The notes: generated by a model not told the origin, from the sequence alone. DNA of 64,000 nucleotides from Acanthosepion esculentum (GCA_964036315.1 OZ038509.1:27698419-27762418); one strand, 5' to 3'; counted from the first letter of the stretch, positions 21,833 through 32,673 are shown. Made by a program: numbers and translations.

Positions 21833-21936
21833 CATTGCAACTGCATGCTCCATAAGTTTTTATCTGTTAACAATAACACATTTCGATTTGCATTTAATTT
21901 TTCGTGTCTGATCTACTAAAAAAATAATTTCCATGC

Positions 21937-21964
21937 CTGAAGGTGGCTGAATGTACAGCCGAAA
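21937..21964 (+). ncRNA. Hammerhead-like motif (degenerate)
   Basis: CTGAAGG, then GGCT, eight bases, AGCC and GAAA. This matches the hammerhead ribozyme core order CUGANGA, stem II, GAAA, with one core change (last A to G). Only part of the catalytic fold can be seen: stems I and III are not convincing. Penelope-like elements are known to carry such motifs. Confidence 0.4.
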
Positions 21965-22099
21965 TTACTAGCAGAATAATAAAAAAAGACCTTATACAAC
22001 TTGAAGTTATTAAAAACAAGGATCATAACATTCATTGAGTGATTCGTAGGTTAATGCAACTTTAATAAATTTGTTTGCGAAGATGTTTTTCGCCATTTA

Positions 22100-22461
22100 T
22101 ATCATTAACTTTATTAATCTACGTTTTGTATGAATGATTCATGTAAAATATATTATATATGTATGTGTGTGTGTATATATATATAGGAAATGAATTAAAG
22201 CCTACAGGTTTTGAATTTATTTATTTAAACATTATTTTCTAAATGGATACTCATATTTGAGTATATTTATTTATTTACATATGTCGTCTTGAATATTTCA
22301 AGAAATCTTGTAAGAAAAATATGTGCTCACCAGCATATTTTTCTAACAAGATTTCTCAAATATTCAGGCCAGTGGATGTAAATAAATAAATATACTGTTT
22401 AATAAATAAATAAAAACAGAGTATCTACTCAAATATGAGTATCCATTTAAAAAATAACATT

Positions 22462-22508
<47 letters not shown>

Positions 22509-22540
22509 GATATTATAAATATGTTATAAAATCACTACAA
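22100..22540. repeat. AT-rich inverted repeat with (TA)n tracts
   Basis: The segment 22215-22335 (AACATTATTTTCTAAATGGATACTCATATTTGAG..., CAAGAAATCTTGTAAGAAAAATATG) is mirrored by 22338-22465 (CATATTTTTCTAACAAGATTTC..., CTCAAATATGAGTATCCATTT). It is thus a foldback of roughly 120-base arms. It is followed by (TA)n at about 22465-22503 and preceded by a (TG)n(TA)n tract at 22151-22183. Confidence 0.75.
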
Positions 22541-22951
22541 AAATAGCCATTTTGTTTCAACACCTCTGGTGTCTTATCATGTGATGATGTTGAATGTAGA
22601 ATAAAGAGTTTTAAAAGGTTCAAATTAATTAACCACCTCTCGCAAGGGGAAACGCTGTTACATAAGCTGGAATGACCAATCAAAATACAAGTATATGAGA
22701 ATTCAAAAAACTTGTGTGTGTATATATCTCAATATGTCTGGGTGCTTATGTATTATAATCTGAGTGTGTATGTATTGTCTTTCACAAGATGTCATCACTC
22801 CCATCCCTACACTTGGAATTCAAATGTATCCATGTTGTCATTAAGTTAAGAGCAGTCGATAAGAAATAGTTTGTTGCATGTATGTTTTATAAAATGTTTT
22901 CAGTTTTCAAAACATGGTCAAGATATTTATTTAACAGCTAAAATATTTAAT

Positions 22952-23145
22952 CCTTGAAAATGGCTAAATGTATAGCCGAAAGTGCTTGGATAAAAAGAAC
23001 ATTCGGATAGTTTTTATATAATTTATCATCTGAAAAGAAAAAAATTATTAGATCGCATGAGAAATTGTATAAAAAACTAAATAAAAGCACCTTGTCTGTT
23101 GTATTCAGTGAAATGTGCATAAAAGGAGGATTGCTGCCTAAGTAC

Positions 23146-23150
<5 letters not shown>
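22952..23150 (+). pseudogene. Penelope-like 5' fragment with hammerhead-like motif, copy 2
   Basis: CTTGAAAATGGCT, AAATGTAT and AGCCGAAA (22953-22981) form a drifted version of the motif at 21937. About 50 bases later the plus strand encodes KKKIIRSHEKLYKKLNKSTL and then SVVFSEMCIKGGLLPKYTN, and runs directly into a (TA)n tract. In Penelope-like elements a hammerhead-bearing terminal region precedes the ORF, and the N-terminal part often ends with a C..., (I/L)-P-K segment. The order here fits. Truncated at the microsatellite. Confidence 0.45.

Positions 23151-23188
<38 letters not shown>
23151..23188. repeat. (TA)n microsatellite
   Basis: Uninterrupted TA dinucleotides ending in a short CACACA. 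It forms the left flank of the Tc1 remnant. Confidence 0.95.
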
Positions 23189-23192
<4 letters not shown>

Positions 23193-23194
<2 letters not shown>

Positions 23195-24090
23195 GTGCTA
23201 TTTGATTTTTTTTTACTTAAAAATTTTTTTGCCTATTGTTTTTGAGGTCAAACTAATTTTTAATCTTACTAATATAAAGACCCCTTCCCAACCACATAGT
23301 AAAAAAGTTTACTCACCCTAAGGTATTCTATTGATAATTATAATTTTGGATATAAATGAGATTTAGGGAAAAACAAAAAAAAAATAGAAACATAACCGAA
23401 CAGCTTTAAATAAAGAATAATGGAGGTATAATTTATTTATAATAGGTAATATAGTTTGAAATATTTAATAATCTATGGGCCCTCCTTTATTTTGCATAAT
23501 CTTTTCAACCCTTTTTGGCATTGACTTGATTAGGTTCTGGCAAATCTCATCTCCAAGCATTGAATCCCATTCGGATATGAAATTCACAATCAAATCCTCT
23601 TTGTTGCTCAACTGCTTTCTCGAGGCATATACTTTATAATGCTCCATAAGTTTTGTATGGGGTTGAGGTCAGGAGATTGAGGCGGTCATGTCATAACACT
23701 CACCTGCTTCTCATCAAAGTATTCCTTCATCAATTTTGATTTGTGACAGGGAGCATTATCCTGCATAAAAATGAGCTTGGTGGGGTCGATATACACCCTT
23801 TCAGCAGAAGGGAGCAGACAAGACTCTAAAATTCTCTTGTACTGCTCGCTCCTGAGGGTCTTTTCAATAGGTTTTAAGAAACCAGTTCCATGAAAAGAAA
23901 AGCATCCCCAAAACATTATACTGAACGGATGCTTGACAGTACTTACTGCTAAATTCAAAGAGCTTTCAAAGCTTCTTCTTCTTCGGATTTTAGATCGCTT
24001 ATCCTTTGAATTTAGCTCAACTTTCGTTTCATCGGAGAAGAGAACATTTAGTAAAAAAATCAGGTGAGTCACTTTTATCGAACAGCACTA
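23193..24090 (-). pseudogene. Tc1-like transposon, internally deleted, inside (TA)n
   Basis: Ends read inward CAGTGCTATTTGAT (left) and, reversed, TAGTGCTGTTCGAT (right). The minus strand encodes FSDETKVELNSKDK (first catalytic D, about 24040), then FWGCFS, then FMQDNAPCHKSKLMKEYF (second D, about 23760), then a frame change to PPQSPDLNPIQNLWS. The C-terminal 60 residues end at 23465. The DNA-binding half is missing because the right end joins directly to the catalytic part at about 24060. TA tracts flank both ends, as fits TA-directed insertion. Inactive. Confidence 0.85.
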
Positions 24091-24092
24091 TA

Positions 24093-24094
24093 TA

Positions 24095-24139
<45 letters not shown>

Positions 24140-24202
24140 ATCAATTTAAACATTATTTTTAGTCAATATATATAATTCAATCAATTTAAACATTATTTTT
24201 AG

Positions 24203-24249
<47 letters not shown>

Positions 24250-24255
24250 AGTACT
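24093..24255. repeat. (TA)n tracts with a repeated 28-base spacer
   Basis: Two TA tracts (about 24093-24137 and 24207-24247) are separated by two copies of TCAATCAATTTAAACATTAT followed by TTTTAGTC, at 24137 and 24177. The arrangement suggests slippage or unequal exchange within the microsatellite. Confidence 0.85.
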
Positions 24256-24261
24256 GGGGAA

Positions 24262-24343
24262 ATAAGACAAAATGGAAAAAGTTTGTAACACATTTCATCT
24301 GGATGAAATGCGTCGCAAGTAAACCTTTTCCATTTTGTCTTAT
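24262..24343. mobile_element. Small foldback element with GACAAAATGG arms
   Basis: ATAAGACAAAATGGAAAAAG at 24262 is mirrored by CTTTTCCATTTTGTCTTAT ending at 24343, and CACATTTCATC by GATGAAATGCG. TA tracts lie on both sides (24207-24247 and 24370-24402). The same lead sequence opens dispersed repeats at 42335 and 42992. Confidence 0.8.
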
Positions 24344-24362
24344 AATTTCTCGTGTGTGTGTA

Positions 24363-24406
<44 letters not shown>

Positions 24407-24419
24407 CACACAAAAATGA

Positions 24420-24692
24420 TAAATTTACTAATTTCAAAATATGATCCCATTGCTACACAGGAATTACCATGTTTCAAAAACATAAACTAAACCTTAAATT
24501 TAATTATAGAATTAATAATATTGATATTATTAGTTGTCAAGGTTATGGGGAAATTTAATCATTAATAAGGGGTGGTAGGGTATTTGTTTTCATATTTTTA
24601 AATTGGTAAATTGATAATGTTTAGGCTCTACTGAATTGTATTGAGCACTGTTTTAAAAAAAATAATTTACATCTTACTATTCTTTCTCATTA

Positions 24693-24772
<80 letters not shown>

Positions 24773-25070
24773 GTGTGTGTGCGTGCTTGAAAATGAATCA
24801 GAGATAAAAATTTTAAATTAAATTCTATAATTAAATTTAAGGTTTAGTTTCTATTTTTGAAACATGGTAATTCCTATGTAGTGATGGAACCATATTTTTA
24901 AATTAGTAAATTGGTAATGTTTAGGCTCTACTGAATTGTATTGAGGACTGTTTTTTTAAAAATAAAAATAATTAATAAGAACACCGGATTATAAATCTTA
25001 CTGTTCTTTCTCATTATTTTAATATATATATATGTGTGTGTGGTTTTATCTGACTGTTACTTTTTATCAC
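24420..25070. repeat. Nested direct and inverted repeats around a 70-bp (TA)n tract
   Basis: Segment 24575-24700 (GTAAATTGATAATGTTTAGG, CTCTACTGAATTGTATTGAG, TTCTTTCTCATTATTTTAA) recurs in the same direction at 24890-25022. Segment 24437-24512 (GAATTACCATGTTTC, AAACTAAACCTTAAATTTAA) recurs inverted at 24815-24895. A (TA)n tract fills 24701-24770. It looks like a duplicated foldback element with microsatellite termini. Confidence 0.8.
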
Positions 25071-25179
25071 AACTTCCAAGATTGATTACCCTTTCATGTG
25101 AAATTCAAATAAAATACCAGCTTTTAACAAGACTTCAATTTTGATTGTCTATCTCTGGAGTTGATTTGAGTTAAACGAT

Positions 25180-25540
25180 GATTAGTACTGGGTATGATGA
25201 TAAACTACATCTGGTAGCAAGGCAAGGTTTTGAGGAGCATGAAACCATCTCTGGATTACTGTTGTTCCAAGGTACACCTTGACCCAAGGTGGTAGAAACT
25301 GTTAGCATAGCAGCTATGGGTAAATAGTGAACCCCCTCCCATACAAAAACAAAATACTATGAAAGTATAAAAATATATTTTTATAGTAAAATGACCAACA
25401 ATACATTGAAGGCAGACAATTGCATTTAAAATCTATTTAGCTGAAGCCATAAAATTGTTAAAAATATTTAGATTTCAGCATTAAATAACCTTAAGTATGA
25501 TATGACGCTAAACAAAATCAACCAACCAAACAACTACCAT
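25180..25540 (+). mobile_element. SINE with GGGTATGA...AAACTACATC head, single-unit copy
   Basis: Head ACTGGGTATGATGATAAACT, then ACATCTGGTAGCAAGGCAAG, GGTGGTAGAAACTGTTAGCA and GCTATGGGTAAATAGTGAA. The copy at 45137 has the same order. The tail is GCATTAAATAACCTTAAG..GATATGACGCTAAACAAAATC and CCAACC. This copy has only one head unit and no internal minisatellite. No clear A or B box was assigned. Confidence 0.7.
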
Positions 25541-25770
25541 AAAAGAACTCTTTCATGACATTAATCCACATAATATCCTATAATTTCTGAAAGAAATAAA
25601 CTGTATTCCAAAATATAACCTATAAAAGTTGATATGCCGCTAAACAAAATTAACCAACCACCATGAAAGAACTCTTTCATGACATTAATCCATATAATAT
25701 CCTATAATTTCTCAAATCAAATTGCATTTCAAATTGTAACTTCAACAAAACTACAACATAAAACACACGT
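25540..25770. repeat. Direct duplication of a SINE 3' end
   Basis: GAACTCTTTCATGACATTAA, TCCA(C/T)ATAATATCCTATAA, TTTCT occur twice, at about 25546 and 25671, a spacing near 125. Between them is a second SINE tail (GATATGCCGCTAAACAAAAT, TAACCAACCACCATG). Confidence 0.8.
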
Positions 25771-25804
25771 ATCACTGCCTGTAGCAATTATGTCCACACA
25801 ATCA

Positions 25805-26215
25805 TGTATAGTGTGCGATGGATAAATTGTCGTCTAAATGACACAGAAATGAAAATAACACTTACATCTCATTTTAACAGATATATTTACCAAAATTACA
25901 CAAAAACATCTTGAAATACTAAAGAGTAAATTTATTCAATAAAATTGCCATTGGCTTCAAACATGGTCTCCTTGTTTAAGTTGATAAATGCTGCCATAAT
26001 CCTTGCCTTCAGTTCATCTTTGGTGTTACAATGAGTTTTGTTGGTCTCTTCCTCAACTGTGCCCCACACATAATAATCATGTGCGGTATGGTGCAGAGTT
26101 TTGTTGCCAGACATAGGGTCTTTCAGCAGCCATCCTCTTGATACAGAGCAGCACTACCTCCTCAAGGTATTTGATATAGGTCTCAATAATAATATCAGGT
26201 TTCTAAAATAAATCT
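25805..26215 (-). pseudogene. Mariner-like transposase remnant, copy 2 (antisense)
   Basis: The end reads GTGCGATGGATAAATTGTCG and is followed by the same 3' UTR as copy 1 in reverse. The minus strand then encodes LKARIMAAFINLNKETMFEA (about 26020-25950), HDYYVWGTVEEETNKTH and MSGNKTLHHT, the C-terminal part of the transposase. A deletion has removed the stretch between the second and third catalytic residues. Truncated near 26215. Confidence 0.8.
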
Positions 26216-26257
26216 GGTATTATAGTTTCCTAAATAAATTTAGTAGTAATTATAGGA

Positions 26258-26567
26258 GGCACAGTGTAGTAATGGATAGCGGCTCGGATTGAGGAATCGG
26301 AAAGCAGAGTTCAAATCTCAGTCAAATCCATTACATTCACTTACGTGCTAATACCCTTGGGAAAGGTATGAATCCTCTTCTTCTCCCCCCAGTTATGGGT
26401 AAATAGCAGGACAGACCGGGTTCTTTATCCTTTGATGGCAACTGGTCTACCACAGAAAGAAATGGCAACCTACTGCAGGAAAAAAATCTGCCTCATCAGT
26501 CATGTATTGAAAGATACAGGTCGTGTAAGCTTGTCTCACACATGGCACATAACTGAATAACTGAGTA
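26258..26567 (+). mobile_element. tRNA-Arg-like (OR-type) SINE, full-length copy
   Basis: A-box-like TAATGGATAGCGGCTCGG at 26272, B-box region GAGTTCAAATC, then ATTACATTCACTT, CTTGGGAAAGGTATGAATCC, GTTATGGGTAAATAGCAGGA, GGCAACTGGTCTACCACAG. The 3' end has ATCAGTCATGTATTGAAAGA and GGCACATAACTGA. It is the clearest single copy of this family in the window. Confidence 0.85.
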
Positions 26568-26569
26568 AT

Positions 26570-27040
26570 TATAGATTTCTAAAAAAAAATCTATTAATTT
26601 TTTGGGATTTAAAAAAAAATCTAATAATATATTCTAAAAAGAAAAAGTGGTATTTTTTTATTTAAAAAAAAAAAAAGAAGCTTTTTATATATTAGAGTTT
26701 TCTAAAAGAAAATAAATTAATTAAAAAATTGCTATTAGGTTTCTAAAAATTTATTGGTTCCTAAAAATTATTGGTTATGTCTAACCTAATAATCCCAATG
26801 TCTTTAAGATGGGAGAGTGAGCATTAATGGGATTAAACTTTGTGAATTAACTCTGAAGAAAATTGTATTTTATTATTACTTTTTCTTCCTTGGCCAAGTT
26901 GAAAAAAATAAAAATAACATCATCAGTTTACTTTTTGGTGTTTATGTAAATAGTGATTATGATTATTCTTTGTATACTGAATAAATTTGCTTCTTTCAGA
27001 AAAAAAATGTCTTTTCTTTTTTTATTTAAATTTTCTAAGC
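26570..27040. other. AT-rich intron 2 end
   Basis: Long A and T runs, no exon or repeat recognised. The polypyrimidine tract and TTTTCTAG acceptor of exon 3 end at 27063. Confidence 0.4.
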
Positions 27041-27063
27041 AATGATTTTGTGCTGTTTTCTAG

Positions 27064-27239
27064 GCAAAGAAAATAATGCCCCTAAATCGAAACGTAAACA
27101 GCCTGCAATCCGAGGAAAAGAAGTGAATCATGAGCTATGCAAAGCCATCAAAAAGTGCCTGTTGGTCACGCCGGCACTGGCTTGTTTGAAACTCCAAGGT
27201 CTTCCACTTCGGGACTCTGACATCCTTTATTTGGCAAAG
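27064..27239 (+). CDS. CEP78: CEP78 coding exon 3
   Basis: A 176-base exon. The split codon G|GC joins exon 2, then KENNAPKSKRKQPAIRGKEV, a linker to LCKAIKKCLLVTPALACLKL, and the start of the first clear leucine-rich repeat, LQGLPLRDSDILYLAK. Human CEP78 has the same layout (PAIR.K.V...LCKALK.CL ... L.LNGL.LR..DL..LAK). Acceptor TTTTCTAG, donor GTTAGT. It leaves phase 0. The K/R-rich first 15 residues are the least conserved part and may be a lineage-specific loop. Confidence 0.94.
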
Positions 27240-27524
27240 GTTAGTTCCTGTCTTTTTTTTTTTTTTGAGCAGATTGCATTATTTTGTTTCATTTCCTCCG
27301 TCTGCAGTGATTGATTAGCTTTTAGAAGAGATCACAAGGAAAACTGCAATTAATTGAAACTAATAAAAGAGTTTAGCAGATTTAAAAAGGGATTTTATTT
27401 CAGGTCATTATTCAGGAATTTTTTTCATTTATTGTGGAAATACATTAAAAAAGACCAAATTACAAGAATTCAGAACAAAAACTTCCAATATGATTTGAAC
27501 TCCTACTCTGTTTTTGTTGGTTTC

Positions 27525-28425
27525 AATCACTATAGGAATGACTGCAAAAACAACCCCCTCACTAAATTTCCTACCCAATAAGATTGGCTACTTCTCAATC
27601 ATGTCTGACTTCGTTCTGTTCTTTAATGTCTTGAAGTCAGAACAATGTAATTGCTTGCTTGTATCCCTTTTTATGTGTTAACATCATTCTTAGTTTGTGA
27701 ACTTTTTGCCTTATTACTGTTGCCTTGCCTTACATATATTGTTTGCTTGCTTTATATTATTTTTGCCTTATTACTGTTGCCTTGCCTTACATATATTGTT
27801 TGCTTGCTTTATATTATTTTTGCCTTATTACTGTTGCCTTGCCTTACATATATTGTTTGCTTGCTTTATATTATTTTTGCCTTATTACTGTTGCCTTGCC
27901 TTACATATATTGTTTGCTTGCTTTATATTATTTTTGCCTTATTACTGTTGCCTTGCCTTACATATATTGTTTGCTTGCTTTATATTATTTTTGCCTTATT
28001 ACTGTTGCCTTGCCTTACATATATTGTTTGCTTGCTTTATATTATTTTTGCCTTATTACTGTTGCCTTGCCTTACATATATTGTTTGCTTGCTTTATATT
28101 ATTTTTGCCTTATTACTGTTGCCTTGCCTTACATATATTGTTTGCTTGCTTTATATTATTTTTGCCTTATTACTGTTGCCTTGCCTTACATATATTGTTT
28201 GCTTGCTTTATATTATTTTTGCCTTATTACTGTTGCCTTGCCTTACATATATTGTTTGCTTGCTTTATATTATTTTTGCCTTATTACTGTTGCCTTGCAT
28301 AAATTGTATGCTTGCTCAATATCATTTTTGCCCTTTTCTTTCTCTTTTTATTTTTTATGGCAAACTTTGACAATTTTGTTTGTTGGGCATTTCTGTGAAT
28401 TTAACCATGGCTAATTACTCTACAG
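27525..28425 (+). mobile_element. SINE carrying a ten-fold 57-bp internal array
   Basis: The left part (ATGACTGCAAAAACAACC, CCTACCCAATAAGATTGGCT, GTCTTGAAGTCAGAACAATG) and right part (GGGCATTTCTGTGAATTTAA, CCATGGCTAATTACTC) match the element at 15019-15425. Between them the 57-base unit is repeated ten times, starting at 27724 and recurring exactly every 57 bases to 28237, with a divergent eleventh unit at 28294. The units are virtually identical, so the expansion is recent. 57 is a multiple of three, which keeps reading frames open; I do not regard them as genes. Confidence 0.93.
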
Positions 28426-28599
28426 TTTTTCTGGGGGCTTTTAATTTCATATAAGAATATTAGCAAAGTCTAACTTATGTACCAGCAAAAAAGAAAAAAA
28501 AATATCTATGTCAAAAGGAGTGTTTGTTTTCTCTTGACACTGCAATTATTGTAGACTTCCTTCGCAATTTTTATTGTTTTAAAAAGCTATTTTTAGAAT

Positions 28600-28635
28600 T
28601 TTAATAAAACTCAAACATGAAACCGGATTTATGCA

Positions 28636-28676
<41 letters not shown>

Positions 28677-29112
28677 AGAATTGACAACAAAAGAATTAAT
28701 CACTATTTTTGTAAATAAATATTCTAATAAATAAATATTCTGTTTAACATTTTTGTTGTCAATTCTCAAGAAAAAAGAATAAATCCAGATGCTAACAACC
28801 TATTTCAGTGAATTGATGTGGCAAGATCAAATGAAAGTAATGCTCACTACATTCCTTTTTTCAAAATTTGTAATTACTCATTGTTAGGTGTTTACTTAAT
28901 TTTTCTTGCTTAGATATTTTAATAAATTTATGAATAAAAACTTCATTTTCGGAGTGATTACTTTATCATATGATAAATAAATATTGTATTGTAGTTGTCC
29001 ACATTTTTTATAAACTTGTAAATATAAAATAGTATTTTATACTTTTGTTGTCAATTCTTGAGAAAATAAAGTATGCATAAATCTAGTTTCACATGTTTTG
29101 GTTTTATTAAAC
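28600..29112. mobile_element. Foldback/MITE-like element with internal 18-bp perfect inverted repeat
   Basis: The outer ends TTTAATAAAACTCAAACATG (28602) and, reversed, GGTTTAATAAAACCAAAACA (29112) and following GATTTATGCAT form an inverted repeat. TGAGAATTGACAACAAAA (28675-28692) is repeated inverted at 28751-28768 and with one change at 29043-29060. A pure T run of about 35 bases lies at 28641-28675. Noncoding. Confidence 0.75.
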
Positions 29113-29297
29113 CTTTAGCACTTTCTAATATTTAATAGTATTACTTACCCTTGCAAGGCATCACTCACATTGATTTCAGTCAAGCTTTTTTTTGGTTGCC
29201 ATAGTAGGGCATGAAATCACCACCACAAAATTTAAAAAATTCAGAAACCATGAATTAGTATCTGTCTATATTTCTGAAATGAGGTATTGTAACTATT

Positions 29298-30093
29298 TAA
29301 ACTATTTACATTGTTTGGACTATTTATTTATTGTCATACTTATGATGTTTCGGCTGTTGTATGCTCCAGCCTTCTTCAGATGACATACGTTGGAATTTGG
29401 AATTGAACACTTTATTTCACTCCCAAGGACCTATGGTTTAATGGATAAAAGTGTTGGTTGAAGTAATCTAGTGACTTAACCCAAAGAATTGTGAGTTCTA
29501 TACCTGGCCACAGCAGAGATGAACAAAAACTTGGAGGGTTGAGTTACTAAAGGGAAATAACTGAAACTGAGATATCCAGAAAAGGCATGGAATTAGGACA
29601 ATCTATCCCAGTGGATAAAAGAGTTGGTTGAAGTAATCTAGTGACATGACCCAAAGAATTGTGAGTTCAATACCTGGCCACAGCAGAGGTGAACAAAAAC
29701 TTGGAGGGTTGAGTTACTAAAGGGAAATAACTGAAACTGAGATATCCAGAAAAGGCATGGAATTAGGACAATCTATCCCAGTGGATAAAAGAGTTGGTTG
29801 AAGTAATCTAGTGACATGACCCAAAGAATTGTGAGTTCAATACCTGGCCACAGCAGAGGTGAACAAAAACTTGGAGGGTTGAGTTACTAAAGGGAAATAA
29901 CTGAAACTGAGATATCCAGAAAAGGCATGGCATGTGAAACTAGAACAATCTACCCTAGTGGGCAAAATAAAAGGTTCTGTTCAAAATTAAAGTGTATATC
30001 ACCTAAAGAAGGCTGGAGCATACAACTGCTGAAAAGGTGTGAATATTACAATAAAAATAAAGACAATAGTCCAAACAATGTAACTAGTGTAAA
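29298..30093. mobile_element. Foldback element with three 170-bp SINE-like units inside
   Basis: The left arm 29298-29379 (ATTTACATTGTTTGGACTAT ... GTATGCTCCAGCCTTCTTC) is mirrored by 30006-30093. Inside are three tandem units whose GGATAAAA words sit at 29443, 29613 and 29783, a 170-base period. Each unit has a polymerase III-like head (TGGTTTAATGG in the first) and GAGTTC(A/T)ATACCTGG as a B-box-like word. Units two and three are almost identical. The same foldback arms occur at 58030-58276. Confidence 0.82.
29347..29379 (-). ncRNA. Hammerhead-like motif, intact core words
   Basis: On the minus strand: CTGAAGA, AGGCTG, ten bases, CAGCC, GAAAC. CUGAAGA fits the CUGANGA core exactly. GGCUG and CAGCC can pair as stem II and GAAA follows directly. 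Stem III is weak and the cleavage triplet is not obvious, so activity is unproven. It is the best-preserved of the six occurrences seen in this window. Confidence 0.45.
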
Positions 30094-30109
30094 TAGTCAT
30101 GAATTAGTG

Positions 30110-31654
30110 TTACCTGCAATGGCAAAGCATAGCTTTGCTTAGCAAATAAAGTTGCCTACAGTGTGTTAAATGTTTAAAATTATAAAAATATCTTTTTAAA
30201 ACCATAAAAATTACCAAGGGAGTATATATAACCCCTTTCTCCACTGCCTACACCCAGTGGTGTGACAATGTTTTAGTGGTCTGATCCTCAGTCTTAGAAT
30301 AACATTTTAGCCACAGGGCTAACTCTATATTGGTCCAAGCTTGTTGTTAGTCGTAGGCAATTTCAATGCACACCAACTCTGCCCATACTGTGTTGTTGAT
30401 CTCAGAGCAGTGGAAAATTGAAGGTCATAGTCTTGCAGTGCTGGTTCAAGCCATGGTGAGTGCTATATTAAGGAAAAAATAAAATGAGAGATTCGTGGGG
30501 TTAATCTTCAATTGATTTACAACAAAAATTAACCCTTCCTGCATCAATCTCTATAGTGACACTGGGCCTTGTCTAAACTTCTGGAGGAGATGTGTTCAAA
30601 GTCTTGGAATCAGGAAATCTGGTGGTGGCTGACATGGATTTCAGAGGCTCTTGATGCAGGTTCTCAGCCCAAGTCTCCAAACTCCCCCCCAAATCATCTG
30701 CTTATACGCACTTTGGCTCATTTTTTTTTTTTTTTGTTCCCTATTTCTGCTTTCTTAATCAACTTTCCAAATTTGGAGAATTATCCACTTTCATTGGGGG
30801 TAGTCACAAGGATTGCACCTCCCTTAACTCCAACCTGCCTCACTTCACATCTTGCACTTTTACTCCATGCAGGCAGGGCTAAATTCTGCCCCTTCCTTCT
30901 CGGTATTCTAACTCTGTCCACTTCACAAGGCTGGCATAACTGTCTTTGTGACAAATCTAATATTTAAAGTGTGTAGGAGAAAGGGCATGGTTTAGTCTCC
31001 TCATTAATTTCAATTCTCTGATTCCCTTTCCTAGACCCATCTGTCTAGTGAAAACATAAACCAGATCACCTTTTGAGTGATAGATAAAAATTATTTTCCA
31101 ATTTGTCAAAGCCAATATATTTGTTTACCTAAATTCTCAACAAAGAGGCACGCTGTTTTCCATCTTTGGGCCAGTCGTCATCTTAGTGAAAGCATAAACC
31201 AGATCACCTGCCTGTTATGAAAGATCGATTTTCATAATCCTATCCATTGCAGTGGGTTCATTCTCTTTTTCCGTTTCGCAATTCGGCTAATGAAAATATA
31301 ATTCCTGTTTGCTTCTCTTTTCACCAATGACATGTTTTTTTAATTTCCTAAGAAAAAGATAAAGCCATTTCTCAATTTTCTTTACTCATGTGCCAGATTT
31401 TTGATATATAAAAAAAAAAAGTAATCTTTCTGTGCATCGTTCCAAATTGTAGGGGTCAGGCAACCCAGATGGCTCTTTCTTCACTTTCACATTACCAGGG
31501 AAAATGTTTCATTCTCTCTTTCTATCTCTCTATCTTCCAGTTTATGTTTCATTTTGGGCTTAACCCTTTTTCTGCTGAGAATTAGAATTAATGTTTAACT
31601 ATCTCCCAACCTCAGTGTCACAATACAGTAATAGTCAACACTCTTTTTGACATA

Positions 31655-31689
<35 letters not shown>

Positions 31690-32640
31690 GCAGAATGTCT
31701 ATTATTTTTTTGCTACTGAAGCCATCATGTTTACAAAGAGTTCTTTTAATCTCTTGCATCTTCCACAACTATCTTTGTCCTTTTTTTTAACTGCATTTCA
31801 CTTATTTTGTTTACTATGACTGCAGTAAAACTACTAACTGCACCTCACTATCCATCTATGTTGGACAAGAGAATCCACATTGTTGCATTTGTCACACTTC
31901 CTAGTGCATAGATATAATACTTTAGTGTGTTAGCTACTTCTATAATTAATGTGTAAGGTTTGTATGAGAATATTTTATATGAAATAATGGTGGTGAATAG
32001 GTCCATGCATAAAATAAGAGAGACCAATTTGTAATACATTTATTTAACAAAATTAAAAAAAGGAAAGTTCAAGAGTTTCTTTTCCTACAGATAAATTACA
32101 TACACAACAAAAATTATTAATGAATGTATTTAAGTGTGACTTGCCTGTGTATGTTTGTGAAGTGTCCACAGCCCTTTTTGTTTCGGCGTGAAAAGTTGAT
32201 GGCACACACTTTGAAAGGAGGAAAAACAGGAAGAGAGAGTTACATAAGGGTTTGCATGTTTTTGTACCCTCAGGTCTGCTGCTGATACTATGTTTATTAT
32301 GACACTACTATCAGATCTTAAGCAGGCAGCCAGAGTGTGACATTTTGATCCTAGTCAATCTTTCAAAATACGCTGATCCAATTAAGAAGTGCCAATCCAT
32401 GTATAAATAATACTGTCATTTTTTATGGGTACTATTTTAGTCTGTTATAACTGTCTATTGTTTCTGAATAATTTATTTGATCAATTCCTTTGAGAGGAAC
32501 ATTTATTCTCTATTCATATCACATTGCTAACTTTTATTGGATTAGCAAGAAGTTCGTGACAGAATCAAGAGAAAAATATAGAAAATCATTTATAGAGAGT
32601 AATTTTATTTTCTATTGGAAGTTAATAATTCTGAATAAGA
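30110..32640. other. Intron 3 sequence, unassigned
   Basis: About 2.5 kb with no recognised exon. A short duplication CATAAACCAGATCACC occurs at 31057 and 31188. T runs lie at 30719-30735 and 31660-31688. Base composition at 30540-30960 is a little less AT-rich, but the open frame there (30569-30967) has no recognisable homology. Confidence 0.35.
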
Positions 32641-32673
32641 CACAGACAAGATGACAGCTGTCAAGCCAGTAAG

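Noticed and set aside
24146..24437. Frames of alternating Y and I
   Set aside because: (TA)n microsatellite translation.
27651..28414. Long repeated hydrophobic reading frames in three frames (about 200-240 residues)
   Set aside because: They are produced by a 57-bp tandem repeat whose period is a multiple of three; all three frames are open for the same trivial reason, and the unit belongs to a SINE.
30569..30967. 132-residue frame in intron 3
   Set aside because: No recognisable homology, includes a T-run-coded F stretch, and no splice context; not called as a gene.
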